Of a stretch of DNA of 40,736 nt, positions 1 through 7,746 are shown piece after piece. The stretch comes from Bdellovibrionota bacterium. GTDB taxonomy: Bacteria > Bdellovibrionota > UBA1018 > CAUJDS01. The notes beneath the pieces were generated by a model that ran no database searches, was not told where the DNA came from, and saw only the letters and a list, made by a program, of their open reading frames with translations. The stretch covers positions 1-40,736 of the forward strand of contig CAUJDS010000068.1 of the NCBI GenBank assembly GCA_963169695.1, read 5' to 3'. How positions within the stretch are numbered: position 1 is the first letter of the stretch; the number at the start of each line of letters is the position of its first letter. The translations under genes were made by a program, and so were the position numbers.

Positions 1-1
1 C

Positions 2-169
2 GACGTCAAAGCCTTGATCGGTCAAGCCAACCGAAATCGCGTGATCCGGAACCTCGTTCGAAAGACGATTCAAGAATCTGACGATGCCGTCGATGCTGAA
101 CTCTCAACGCCTAGTGTCCCCGCTATTCCCAAGAGCCCGAAACGCCTGATCAATAGCAAGCCTAACTAA
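2..169 (+). CDS. C-terminal fragment of an unrecognised protein
   Basis: An open frame enters from the left edge and ends at TAA 167-169, giving about 55 residues. The tail is charged and hydrophilic, with a basic first half (RNRVIRNLVRK) and a proline/serine-rich end (PSVPAIPKSPKRL). No domain can be recognised and the start lies outside the window. It converges on the sigma-54 activator gene with only 5 bases between the two stops. That tight spacing and the absence of stops support a real gene end, but the function is unknown. Confidence 0.5.
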   Translation, partial: DVKALIGQANRNRVIRNLVRKTIQESDDAVDAELSTPSVPAIPKSPKRLINSKPN

Positions 170-174
170 GACCC

Positions 175-1236
175 TCAGATATCCGTATCAAAGTCCGAGC
201 CGTCTTCCACTCCCGCTTCTTTTTTCTTAGCGGGAACGATCATTCCACGTTTACGAAGCTTTTCTACCAGCGTAGTCCGATTCATCTGAAGTAATTCACT
301 GGCTTTATTCTTGTTTCCCGAAGTACGCGACAGCGCCTGGTCAATCAAGTGGTTCTCAAATGATGCAACCACATTCTTGAGGTCCAAACCTTGATTTGGA
401 AGAACCATCCTAGGAAAATCCCATTCCGAAATCGCTCCAGCACCCGCTGGCTGTGTTTCGGCATATTTTCTGAAGACTCGCTGAGGAAGGTCTTCCAGGC
501 CAATTCCACCATGACCCTTAAGAATGACCACGCGCTCGATTAAATTCTCTAGCTCGCGAATATTTCCCGGCCAATCATAAGCAAGTAGAGCCTCTAGCAC
601 AGCACCTTCAGGGGCCTGAACCGAGTGACCCGTAATGCGATCAATCTTTTCCACAAAGTGTTTGACCAAGAGCGGAATATCGCTTTTTCGCTCCCGAAGT
701 GGAGGAATCATGACAGGAATCACATTGAGTCGATAGAAAAGATCTTCTCGAAATTCTCGCTTCGCCACCGCCTCTTCCAAATTGCGATTGGTTGCAGCAA
801 TGATACGGACATCGACCGTCCGAGTCTCGGAAGATCCAATTGGCTCAAATTGCTTTGTCTGTATCACTCGAAGCAACTTCACTTGAAGGTGAAGCGGAAT
901 TTCTCCCACTTCATCGAGGAACAAGGTGCCCTCGTGCGCAAGTTCAAAGCGCCCCATGCGATCTTGAGTTGCACCAGTAAAAGAGCCTTTTTTATGTCCA
1001 AAAAGCTCAGCCTCTAAAAGATCGCCTGGAATCGCGCCGCAATTGACGGTTACCATCGGCCGATCCGCGCGCTGAGATTCGAGATGAATAGCGCGAGCAA
1101 CCAACTCTTTGCCCGTACCGCTTTCTCCTGTAATCAGCACCGTGCTATCGGTCTGAGCTACTTTTTGTACTGTTTTTAAAATTTGCTGAATGGCGGGACC
1201 TTCCCCGACCAAAAAAGACGAATGATTTGCGAGCAT
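175..1236 (-). CDS. Sigma-54-dependent transcriptional activator without receiver domain
   Basis: An enhancer-binding protein of the NtrC/PspF class that would use ATP hydrolysis to open sigma-54 RNA polymerase promoters. Visible in its 353 residues: Walker A GESGTGKE (about 37-44), the sigma-54 contact loop GSFTGA (84-89), Walker B around GTLFLDEVGE (103-112), and a C-terminal Fis-type helix-turn-helix (about 306-332, with KASELLQMNRTTLVEKLRKR). The AAA+ module starts almost at residue 10, so there is no receiver, GAF or PAS domain; control must come from a partner protein or from expression level. A TTG lies at 1239, but the ATG at 1236 sits 6 bases after a strong SD (AAGGGGGG) and is preferred. 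The short acidic tail after the HTH is unusual. The family is certain; the target promoters are unknown. Confidence 0.93.
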   Translation of the reverse strand: MLANHSSFLVGEGPAIQQILKTVQKVAQTDSTVLITGESGTGKELVARAIHLESQRADRPMVTVNCGAIPGDLLEAELFGHKKGSFTGATQDRMGRFELAHEGTLFLDEVGEIPLHLQVKLLRVIQTKQFEPIGSSETRTVDVRIIAATNRNLEEAVAKREFREDLFYRLNVIPVMIPPLRERKSDIPLLVKHFVEKIDRITGHSVQAPEGAVLEALLAYDWPGNIRELENLIERVVILKGHGGIGLEDLPQRVFRKYAETQPAGAGAISEWDFPRMVLPNQGLDLKNVVASFENHLIDQALSRTSGNKNKASELLQMNRTTLVEKLRKRGMIVPAKKKEAGVEDGSDFDTDI

Positions 1237-1387
1237 CAATGCCCCCCTTCAACCCTTCCATGAGTTCACAATCCTTGTGATCAGGCGACGGTTCACCGTC
1301 ACCCACCTAAAAATGCTAAGCAAATACTGCCCAGCTGTCAAACAGATGTTTTGAAGATTGAAGAATAATTTTGGGGATACACTCAGA

Positions 1388-1606
1388 CTAGGTAATAAAC
1401 CAACGCACCCAGTGATCTGAGCGGCTATCACCACGATAAAAAAGCCAAAGGAATGACGTCAAAAGAAGAAATCCCGCAATTCCGAAGAAATAGAACTGAG
1501 TCTTCACACGACGCCTTCTAAAGTGCAGCCCCAGTTCAACCAATATCAGAGCGACTGGCACTGCAAAAAAAGGATACAATCGTACAAAGGCATATACCCA
1601 ACGCAT
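1388..1606 (-). CDS. Small two-helix membrane protein, unknown function
   Basis: A 72-residue ORF with two hydrophobic stretches: about residues 11-28 (LYPFFAVPVALILVELGL) and about 39-56 (FYFFGIAGFLLLTSFLWL). They are separated by a basic loop, HFRRRRVK, which would lie on the cytoplasmic side by the positive-inside rule. It lies between metK and the sigma-54 activator in the same direction, 91 bases after metK. No clear SD precedes the ATG, although TATACT about 10 bases upstream could be a -10 element. The hydrophobic pattern looks like a real membrane protein rather than noise, but no family is recognised. Confidence 0.5.
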   Translation of the reverse strand: MRWVYAFVRLYPFFAVPVALILVELGLHFRRRRVKTQFYFFGIAGFLLLTSFLWLFYRGDSRSDHWVRWFIT

Positions 1607-1697
1607 AGTTGGATCAGTATAACTGAATTTCTTTCATTAGAGCGGGACTATTCTTTTGATCGCAGCAAAGGCGTCCCTAACGTTGGGACTGCCCCAA

Positions 1698-2870
1698 TCA
1701 CATCCCTACGACGTCTCGAAGCGCCTGAACTCGGTCTGTCTGCTCCCACGTAAATTCAGGAAGCGAACGACCAAAGTGTCCGTAGGCTGCCGTCTGTGTA
1801 TAAATTGGACGGAGCAGCTTAAGCGACTCGATGATTCCTTGTGGGCGAAGCTGAAACACTTCACGCACCGCTAAGGAAATCTTCTCCGGAGAGATTTTTT
1901 CAGTTCCGTAGGTATTAACCATGACGCTCATTGGCTCAGCGACACCAATCGCATAAGCCAATTGAACCAAGCATCGCTCTGCCAAGCCGGCTGCAACGAT
2001 GTTCTTCGCAACATAGCGACCCATGTAACAGGCTGAACGGTCTACCTTAGATGGATCCTTACCCGAGAAAGCCCCACCACCGTGCGCACCATGGCCACCG
2101 TAAGTGTCTACAATGATCTTTCGACCTGTAAGACCGCAATCTCCATGAGGACCGCCGACTACAAATCGGCCTGTTGGATTGATAAAATACTTCGTCTTAG
2201 CGTCTAAATAATGACGTGGAAGGATTTTTTGAACCACTTCTGAAATCAAAGCTTCTTTGAGTGTTGCATGGTTGACACTTTCTAAGTGCTGAGAGCTGAT
2301 CACCACAGAATCAATACGCTTAGGTGTCCCATTTTCGTACTCTACGGAAACCTGAGTTTTTCCATCTGGGCATAGCCACGGAAGTTCGCCACTTTTTCGC
2401 ACCTTTGAAAGTTGCTGAGCAAGCCGATGAGCCAGACTGATGGACAGTGGCATCAACTCTGGGGTTTCATTAATTGCGTAACCGAACATGATGCCTTGAT
2501 CACCAGCACCTTGTTCTTGTTGATTATGTAAGCCTTTTCCTGCAGTCACACCTTGAGAAATATCAGGCGACTGACTGTCTAAGCTGATCAAAACTGAGCA
2601 AGTTTTGTAATCGAATCCTTTTTCGGAAGCGTCATATCCAATGTTTTTGACAGTGCTTCGAACGACGTCCGACAAATCAACATAAGCCTTGGTAGTCACT
2701 TCGCCAGCAATCATGACGAGACCCGTTGTTGCCAAGGTCTCACAGGCCACACGAGAATGTGGATCCTGAGCTAACATGGCATCTAAGACTGCATCAGAAA
2801 CTTGATCACAGAGCTTATCCGGATGCCCTTCAGTAACGGACTCCGACGTAAATAAATAATTCCCCGACAT
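1698..2870 (-). CDS. metK: S-adenosylmethionine synthetase
   Basis: Makes S-adenosylmethionine from methionine and ATP in the cytoplasm, the main methyl donor of the cell. The 390 residues match the usual family length. Signatures seen: the N-terminal [10 protein letters not shown] (about 10-19), the ATP-site hexapeptide GAGDQG (121-126) and the glycine-rich [17 protein letters not shown] (264-280). The start is well supported by AGGAG 5 bases before the ATG (reverse complement of 2876-2880). It follows the 42-residue basic gene by 43 bases and probably shares its promoter. I see no SAM riboswitch: the promoter at 3065-3093 leaves only a very short leader ahead of the basic gene. A 5-bp hairpin directly after the stop (1683-1697) has no U-tract and is not a convincing terminator. 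Confidence 0.98.
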   Translation of the reverse strand: MSGNYLFTSESVTEGHPDKLCDQVSDAVLDAMLAQDPHSRVACETLATTGLVMIAGEVTTKAYVDLSDVVRSTVKNIGYDASEKGFDYKTCSVLISLDSQSPDISQGVTAGKGLHNQQEQGAGDQGIMFGYAINETPELMPLSISLAHRLAQQLSKVRKSGELPWLCPDGKTQVSVEYENGTPKRIDSVVISSQHLESVNHATLKEALISEVVQKILPRHYLDAKTKYFINPTGRFVVGGPHGDCGLTGRKIIVDTYGGHGAHGGGAFSGKDPSKVDRSACYMGRYVAKNIVAAGLAERCLVQLAYAIGVAEPMSVMVNTYGTEKISPEKISLAVREVFQLRPQGIIESLKLLRPIYTQTAAYGHFGRSLPEFTWEQTDRVQALRDVVGM

Positions 2871-2913
2871 ACGTTCTCCTAGCGGGGCTCTCAGCTAAGT
2901 CTTACTCGATCGA

Positions 2914-3042
2914 CTAACTAGATACGTGAATCGAAAACTTAGGAGTAGTCCCCTTATTTTGTTCAGTCTTCTTGCGTCGTTTTCCTACACGGGTACGCTT
3001 CCAGCGACGAACGATCTCAGTCTTCCTTGTTCTGCCTGCCAT
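2914..3042 (-). CDS. 42-residue highly basic protein upstream of metK
   Basis: The protein begins MAGRTRKTEIVRRWKRTR, continues VGKRRKKTEQNKG and ends TTPKFSIHVSS. About 40% of the first 30 residues are Lys or Arg, the composition of a ribosome-associated or nucleic-acid-binding peptide. The ATG is preceded 5 bases away by an SD (GGAGGA), and a TTGACA promoter lies just upstream (3065-3093). A longer in-frame reading back to 3108 would start upstream of the likely transcription start, so the ATG at 3042 is preferred. The gene lies on the minus strand, 43 bases before metK, and is easily missed because a long plus-strand frame (an N-terminal extension of the secretin ORF) covers it. No named family is recognised with certainty; a small ribosomal-type protein is the best guess. 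Confidence 0.7.
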   Translation of the reverse strand: MAGRTRKTEIVRRWKRTRVGKRRKKTEQNKGTTPKFSIHVSS

Positions 3043-3064
3043 GGGATCCTCCAGCAAAAGCCCA

Positions 3065-3093
3065 CTTTTATCCCCCGACTTCAGGTCTGTCAA
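3065..3093 (-). promoter_or_regulatory. Sigma-70-type promoter for the basic gene and metK
   Basis: Read on the minus strand, a perfect -35 TTGACA (complement of 3088-3093) is followed by exactly 17 bases and then TAAAAG (complement of 3065-3070), a 4/6 match to the -10 consensus. Transcription would start near 3058, about 16 bases before the ATG at 3042. The leader therefore has room for the SD but not for a riboswitch. Confidence 0.65.
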
Positions 3094-3120
3094 GCACAGC
3101 CCTTGCACTTTGACCCCGCT

Positions 3121-4596
3121 ATGTCATTTATCGCATTTCTTTTTGCAACCCTATTGCCCGCCAAATCCAACGTCCCCACCCCCGAAAAGCACTCCAAGCC
3201 TCCCATCGTGCTCTGGCTTGGAGAGCAAAGAGAGCTACAAACAGGCCAAATTCAGCGCTTTTCTGTGGGAAGCGGTGACCTCAGAGTCACCTACCTACCT
3301 CAGAAAAAATCCGTACTAGTTAAGGCCACAAAACCTGGAGCTAGCAGTCTCTGGGTCTGGTTTCCGAACGGCCAGTCAGAGTTGCGATCGGTCTATACCG
3401 TTGCTTCCATCTGGACTCCTCGACTCATGCGTCTGACGCATGCTTTGCAAGACATTCAAGGGGTTGAGTACTTTCCGTTAGAGCAAAAGATCCTCGTACG
3501 GGGTGAACTTAAGGACGCTCGTTCGGCTGGCCTTCTTCAATCCTTGATCAAGACTTCGCAGGACAATTTGGTATCGCAAGCAAGGCTTTCTACCGATTTG
3601 ATACAGACGTATCGCCGAGATTTTCTGCACTGGAAAGAACAACACCCCAAAACGCAACTCGAGTGGACCGACCACCCAACAGAAGCCCAAATCCAAGGGC
3701 AAGTAGACACAGAGTCCGATCTTCGCGCCACACGTACTTGGATGGAGGCGGAGTTTCCCATGCTGACCCATCAAATCAACGTGGGTGGAGAAGAAAAAAA
3801 AGTGGCTCATTTTTCGGTAGTTTTGCTCGAAATTCTATCAAGCAAGGTGAGGAATTTGGGAGTGGAGTGGCCACCCTCGATTCCTGTCAGTCTTCAGCTT
3901 CGACCCTTGAACCTTCAATCACCGCAAGGACTGGAATCTGCCATTCAGGCATTGGCAAGCTCCGGTGATGTCGAAATCCTTGCTCGACCCGAGCTCGTCG
4001 TAAGCGTCCCAGGTCAAGCCAATCTCTTTTCGGGAGGCGAACTCCCGATCAAAATGACCAATAAGCACCAGACCCATATGGAGTGGAAACATTACGGCTT
4101 GAAACTCGATCTCAAAGTAAAAAGCATGGATGCCACACTGCTCTCCTTAGAAGTAAAATCAACGGTCAGTGAATTGGACCCCACCACTGCCATTGGCGAT
4201 GTCCCAGGGCTCCGAAGCAATGAGATGAGCACTGAAGTTCATGCTCCGCTGGGAGAACCCCTTCTCCTTTGTGGTCTTCTTCAGCGCCGCACTACTGAGC
4301 AAAGTCGAGGGGTTCCGGGCCTTCACCAAATTCCGCTCATCGGTTCGCTCTTTGGAGAACATTCAACCAGCGAAATGCAAAGGGAGTTGGTTGCAGTACT
4401 GACCCCCCATCGTCGAGCACCACGAGTCACGGGTGCTCGTCTGCAGGATCCTCGAATGCCCGAAGGTCCTGTGCCCCCTCCGCGCCACTGGCTATCCAAT
4501 CAGGATGTAAAAAACCTAGAAGAAAGTGAAGACTACCCATGGAATTTGTTCAACGATGCTCATCCCTCCAGGCCGTCCTCGAACATCCCCGACTGA
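3121..4596 (+). CDS. CpaC/RcpA-like secretin of a Tad/Flp-type system
   Basis: A 491-residue outer-membrane secretin subunit that would form the gated ring through which a Tad-type pilus or pseudopilus passes. Domain order seen: a short hydrophobic N-terminus (MSFIAFLFATLL); a pilus/secretin N-terminal domain of CpaC type (about 27-95, with FSVGSGDLRVTYLP); a BON-like segment (about 97-165, VEYFPLEQKILVRGEL); and the C-terminal secretin domain (from VVLLEILSSKVRNLGVEW through ILARPELVVSVPGQ and FSGGELPI to the IPLIGSLFG region). The frame is open back to a GTG at 2926, but that extension lies antisense to the basic gene and its promoter, so ATG 3121 is preferred, although it has no obvious SD. 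The next gene starts 58 bases before this one stops, suggesting coupling. Confidence 0.85.
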   Translation: MSFIAFLFATLLPAKSNVPTPEKHSKPPIVLWLGEQRELQTGQIQRFSVGSGDLRVTYLPQKKSVLVKATKPGASSLWVWFPNGQSELRSVYTVASIWTPRLMRLTHALQDIQGVEYFPLEQKILVRGELKDARSAGLLQSLIKTSQDNLVSQARLSTDLIQTYRRDFLHWKEQHPKTQLEWTDHPTEAQIQGQVDTESDLRATRTWMEAEFPMLTHQINVGGEEKKVAHFSVVLLEILSSKVRNLGVEWPPSIPVSLQLRPLNLQSPQGLESAIQALASSGDVEILARPELVVSVPGQANLFSGGELPIKMTNKHQTHMEWKHYGLKLDLKVKSMDATLLSLEVKSTVSELDPTTAIGDVPGLRSNEMSTEVHAPLGEPLLLCGLLQRRTTEQSRGVPGLHQIPLIGSLFGEHSTSEMQRELVAVLTPHRRAPRVTGARLQDPRMPEGPVPPPRHWLSNQDVKNLEESEDYPWNLFNDAHPSRPSSNIPD

Positions 4597-5468
4597 GTGA
4601 CTTCCTTATCAATAATTGTCACGAAACTTATGCAGACCTCGGCGAGGGCCTTCAATCTATTGAATCGCCTTTCGATTCTGAGGAAGCCGTCAAAGCGTGG
4701 GTCCTTCAGTGCATGAAAGAATCCGGCCTCACCTGGAATGCGCGCTACCCTTTTGTCGACTTTGGGTGGCGTGAGCATTTCAGAATTCATGCAGTCTTTC
4801 CACCCATTAGCGCTGGGACGCTCCGGGTGTCGATACGCAAGCATCGCGTCCGAGCGTGGGCGGACAATCCCTGGAACCAAGACCCTTGGATTTCTTTTGC
4901 AAAAAACATCGTCAAAAACCGAGAAAATCTGATTATTTCTGGCGCCACTGGTAGCGGAAAAACCACGCTGATGGAGTACCTTCTCTCCCAGGTACCGGTT
5001 AGCGAGAGGATCTTATCGATTGAAGACTCGCGTGAACTCACTCCCCGCCACCCCCATCACATTGCACTTTGCGTGCGGAAAGAGAATGCAGACGGATTTG
5101 GAGAGATTCAAGCTGAGCAAATCCTAAAGGAAGCCCTTCGCATGCGTCCGGATCGCCTAGTCCTGGGCGAATGCCGAGGCCCCGAAGTCCTCCAGCTCCT
5201 CCAAGCCCTCAACACGGGACACCAAGGCTCTATGGGCACACTTCACGCCAACTCCTGTCGTGAGGCACTTCGGCGCCTAGAAGTCCTCAGTCTCTGGGCC
5301 CTCCAATCAGGCTCTCCCCCCTTGCGATGGATAAGAGAGCTCATATCCGGGTCCCTCCAGTGGATCCTTCAAGTGGAAAAATCTCAAGGAATTCGTAGAA
5401 TTAGCCAAATATGTAAGGTGGAGGGGCTGGAAGGGGATGTGATTATCCTCCGTCCTTTGGTAAAGTAG
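4539..5468 (+). CDS. CpaF/TadA-like secretion ATPase, short form
   Basis: A 309-residue cytoplasmic ATPase of the type II/IV secretion superfamily, expected to power assembly or retraction of the Tad-type fibre. Motifs in order: Walker A GATGSGKT (135-142), Asp box IEDSREL (161-167), Walker B region RLVLGECRG (206-214) and His box GHQGSMGTLHANS (227-239). The order and spacing are those of CpaF. CpaF proteins are usually about 400-500 residues; here the N-terminal region is cut to about 130 residues. The start overlaps the secretin gene by 58 bases, and the next gene begins 5 bases after the stop, so the three are probably one transcript. The ATPase call is secure; assignment to CpaF over other GspE-like ATPases rests on the secretin next door and the motif context. 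Confidence 0.9.
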   Translation: MEFVQRCSSLQAVLEHPRLSDFLINNCHETYADLGEGLQSIESPFDSEEAVKAWVLQCMKESGLTWNARYPFVDFGWREHFRIHAVFPPISAGTLRVSIRKHRVRAWADNPWNQDPWISFAKNIVKNRENLIISGATGSGKTTLMEYLLSQVPVSERILSIEDSRELTPRHPHHIALCVRKENADGFGEIQAEQILKEALRMRPDRLVLGECRGPEVLQLLQALNTGHQGSMGTLHANSCREALRRLEVLSLWALQSGSPPLRWIRELISGSLQWILQVEKSQGIRRISQICKVEGLEGDVIILRPLVK

Positions 5469-5473
5469 CGCGA

Positions 5474-6511
5474 ATGGAGTACTTGAATCCACCCCAAGCC
5501 CTCGAACTTCCCTCCGTGGACGTAAGACCGTTTCAGCGCAGAGGACTCTTCCAGAATTGGCAGATCAAGATCCTCGATGCAGAAAAACGTCAGGGACTCC
5601 TTCTGCGATTGAATCACCTTCAAAGCGAAAACCGATTTCGAAAGGCGGTTCAGGTATTTGCTTTGGCTTACTCCTTTGGTGATGATGATAAAATGCAGCG
5701 AACGCTTTTGCGTGAAGACCTCGTTTTGGATCGAGACCATCAGCTTCACTTCTATGGCGATGATCATATTCAGGTTGGCAATTGCCTCCTCAGTCCACAA
5801 CGAATTCGCGGAAAGATTCAGCACCGTGGACAATTTCTAAAATGGGATTTTGAAGTCGCTTGGTCCAACCGCGCGCATTACAACCTCTACCCACAAGCGC
5901 TGCAACAACTTGGTCTCGTCAAACCCCAGACCCGAACGCTCAACGGCAACCTCATCCTCAATGGTGAAACCATCACGTCTGCCGGCACGCGAGACTGGAA
6001 GTCCGCTCAAGCAACCTTGGGACATACCAATGGCCCCTTCCAATTTCATTCTTGGAGCTGGGCCCACTGTGACCACTTCTTCAACCAGAAAGGAGACAAG
6101 GTGTCCTTTACGTTTGAGGGACTTTGCTTTCGCTCTCGACTCGTAGGACCCGTCACGCTTCCCGAGGTGTCCTCTTTCTTCATCCAATACAAGGACGAGG
6201 TATTTCTTTTCAATACCGTCCGAAGCTGGCTTCGAGTGGACACTAAGCAAGAGGCGTCCTCTTGGGAAGTCATCGCCGATCGCGGAGAATATCAGTTCAG
6301 AATAAAACTCCACACACCAAGCGAGCGTCAGATCGGAAGTATCCAAGAAGATACCGACGGATCGTATATTTATTGTGCCAGCAGCCTTTTTTCTGAAATG
6401 GAAATTCTTATCTTTCGGAACGGTAAGCTCGAGGAGCGCCTGACTTCCGACGCCGCTTCCCACGAGAATGCGACTCGCCAGAAGAGCCCCTACGTAGGCT
6501 ATCCCGTTTAG
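5474..6511 (+). CDS. Lipocalin-like protein of the AttH/CrtC/tocopherol-cyclase type (tentative)
   Basis: 345 residues without a clear signal peptide. Features resembling the CrtC (hydroxyneurosporene synthase), AttH and tocopherol-cyclase group: WDFEVAWSNRAHYNLYP in the middle, a run of Gly/Thr-rich strands, then HSWSWAHCDHF, which resembles the WxWxHCNxF signature of tocopherol cyclases. The second half is rich in beta-strand patterns (VSFTFEGLCFRSRL; EVFLFNTVRSWLRVD). It starts 5 bases after the CpaF-like gene, so it probably belongs to that transcript even though lipocalin-like enzymes are not standard Tad components. The substrate is unknown; a cell-envelope lipid or isoprenoid role would be a guess. 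The ATG has no strong SD, consistent with translational coupling. Confidence 0.5.
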   Translation: MEYLNPPQALELPSVDVRPFQRRGLFQNWQIKILDAEKRQGLLLRLNHLQSENRFRKAVQVFALAYSFGDDDKMQRTLLREDLVLDRDHQLHFYGDDHIQVGNCLLSPQRIRGKIQHRGQFLKWDFEVAWSNRAHYNLYPQALQQLGLVKPQTRTLNGNLILNGETITSAGTRDWKSAQATLGHTNGPFQFHSWSWAHCDHFFNQKGDKVSFTFEGLCFRSRLVGPVTLPEVSSFFIQYKDEVFLFNTVRSWLRVDTKQEASSWEVIADRGEYQFRIKLHTPSERQIGSIQEDTDGSYIYCASSLFSEMEILIFRNGKLEERLTSDAASHENATRQKSPYVGYPV

Positions 6512-6659
6512 ATTTTGGATTCAATTGAGACGCAAGCCAGTAGTTTCCTCCGTCCGGAAAGATCCATGGATTTCCAAAAAGCAAGAGACTGATAGCGACC
6601 CCTAATAAGATCCAGCGCATGACCCATTCAAAAATCACTGAAAGAAATCTCCTGACCAA
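6408..6659 (-). CDS. Possible small membrane protein after the TadB/C-like gene
   Basis: An 83-residue frame overlapping the end of the TadB/C-like gene by 32 bases and the end of the convergent lipocalin-like gene by 104 bases. Residues 6-32 are strongly hydrophobic (VIFEWVMRWILLGVAISLLLF); the rest is Arg/Ser-rich and low in complexity (GKRRRKSGAPRAYRSER). The hydrophobic half falls in the non-overlapping part and could be a real membrane anchor. The basic half looks like antisense read-through of the other gene. No SD is evident. A real gene with a shared 3' end is possible, but so is chance. Confidence 0.25.
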   Translation of the reverse strand: MVRRFLSVIFEWVMRWILLGVAISLLLFGNPWIFPDGGNYWLASQLNPKSKRDSLRRGSSGESHSRGKRRRKSGAPRAYRSER

Positions 6660-7656
6660 ATCCCAAATAAAGGCTCCATGCTAGAAATCCAAGTGTCGCT
6701 GGCAAGACCAGACTGAAGAGTGGAAGCAGACAAACGGACGGAAGTCGTTGGAGTTGAGCCTCCATCTCTCCTCGCATTTGAATTCGAAATGCTCCAAGCG
6801 CCCCTTCGATTCTTTCGACAACACCCATTCCCTCAGCAACACTCCGAAAGATTGCCGACTGCAACCGAGGCCCAAGCCTCAGCGTCTCAAACCTTAGCCC
6901 AACGCCTTTAACCTTTGCTTTTTCTTCTCCAGAATCTGCCCAGAGCTGAGGGCTCCAATGCTCTACCCAACTGGGCTCATAGACCAATAATCGATCGACC
7001 GCCTGACTCCAAGCAAGGTCCCCAGGAGTTCCTGCCCGAATCAATGCAAGCAACTCCTCACCACAAGCAAGACCCTGAATTGGCCACTGTGCTTCGGATG
7101 CACGAAGCCCACCGCGCGAGGCCTTCCCTGCCAATCCATGAACCCAGTATCCAGCCGACGCGCAAAGACCAAACGCCACAATAAACCCTGTGCCCCAAAG
7201 GCTCCACGATTTCAGACCTTCCGGAAAAAGCGTATAGACAGCGATAGCCTCCACCGGAATTAATCCCGCGCAAATCCAAGCTTGCGACCGAGCTTGAGCT
7301 GACTTTCCGTCCGCTAGGACACGACACTCCTCCGAAAAATTTGTCAGATCGACAAATCTCCTTAGGCTAGGAAGAATCTCAGCCCCAGATTTTCTAAGGG
7401 AAATCAAGGAAGCATGGGCTAGCTTTGCAATCCAGTGCTTCTGCTGAGCGAGTCGATCCCATGCCTGATCCGAAACCGCAAAGCCAGTCTGTATCTCCTC
7501 CTGAATATCCAGAAGAAGGATTCCAATGGTTCGAAACTCCGACTCCCTCGCTCGACTTGCGGACCAAGCAACCTGAACTTGTCGAACACAAATCCAAAGG
7601 ACGTACAGGAATACTGCTAGGTAGAGAGAGAACACTCCAACCACAAACAAGCGCAT
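6628..7656 (-). CDS. TadB/TadC-like inner-membrane protein (GspF superfamily)
   Basis: A 342-residue integral membrane protein with an N-terminal helix (about 3-25), two central helices (around WICAGLIPVEAIAVYTLF and LWGTGFIVAFGLCASAGYW) and a C-terminal hydrophobic pair (SVCLLPLFSLVLPATLGFLAW). The soluble part between the central and final helices carries the helical T2SSF-type fold pattern, ending with RIQMRGEMEAQLQRLPSV before the last membrane segment, as in TadB/TadC. These proteins form the inner-membrane platform contacted by the CpaF ATPase. The gene is convergent with the secretin-ATPase transcript, so the set is split over two strands. Only one platform protein is visible, whereas Tad systems normally have both TadB and TadC. 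Start ATG at 7656, with only a weak CAGGG upstream. Confidence 0.65.
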   Translation of the reverse strand: MRLFVVGVFSLYLAVFLYVLWICVRQVQVAWSASRARESEFRTIGILLLDIQEEIQTGFAVSDQAWDRLAQQKHWIAKLAHASLISLRKSGAEILPSLRRFVDLTNFSEECRVLADGKSAQARSQAWICAGLIPVEAIAVYTLFPEGLKSWSLWGTGFIVAFGLCASAGYWVHGLAGKASRGGLRASEAQWPIQGLACGEELLALIRAGTPGDLAWSQAVDRLLVYEPSWVEHWSPQLWADSGEEKAKVKGVGLRFETLRLGPRLQSAIFRSVAEGMGVVERIEGALGAFRIQMRGEMEAQLQRLPSVCLLPLFSLVLPATLGFLAWSLYLGFGQEISFSDF

Positions 7657-7746
7657 ACCCTGCGACTATTCAAGATTGGGGCCAATTTGAAATCGTTTGC
7701 CGAAACTCATCCAACCAAGAGACAATAGGCGCAAGGGGCACCACAC

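Noticed and set aside
1249-1434. 61-residue minus-strand frame between the sigma-54 activator and the small membrane protein
   Set aside because: It overlaps the better candidate at 1388-1606, and its sequence has no coherent domain.
2871-2913. SAM riboswitch ahead of metK
   Set aside because: Only 43 bases separate it from the basic gene, and the shared promoter gives a leader of about 16 bases before that gene.
2926-3120. N-terminal extension of the secretin frame from GTG 2926, including a signal-like hydrophobic stretch
   Set aside because: It lies antisense to the basic gene and its promoter, has no SD, and adds 65 residues with no family support; ATG 3121 is preferred, with some doubt because that ATG also lacks an SD.
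5837-6463. 208-residue minus-strand frame inside the lipocalin-like gene
   Set aside because: Antisense to a gene with family motifs; no SD or recognisable content.
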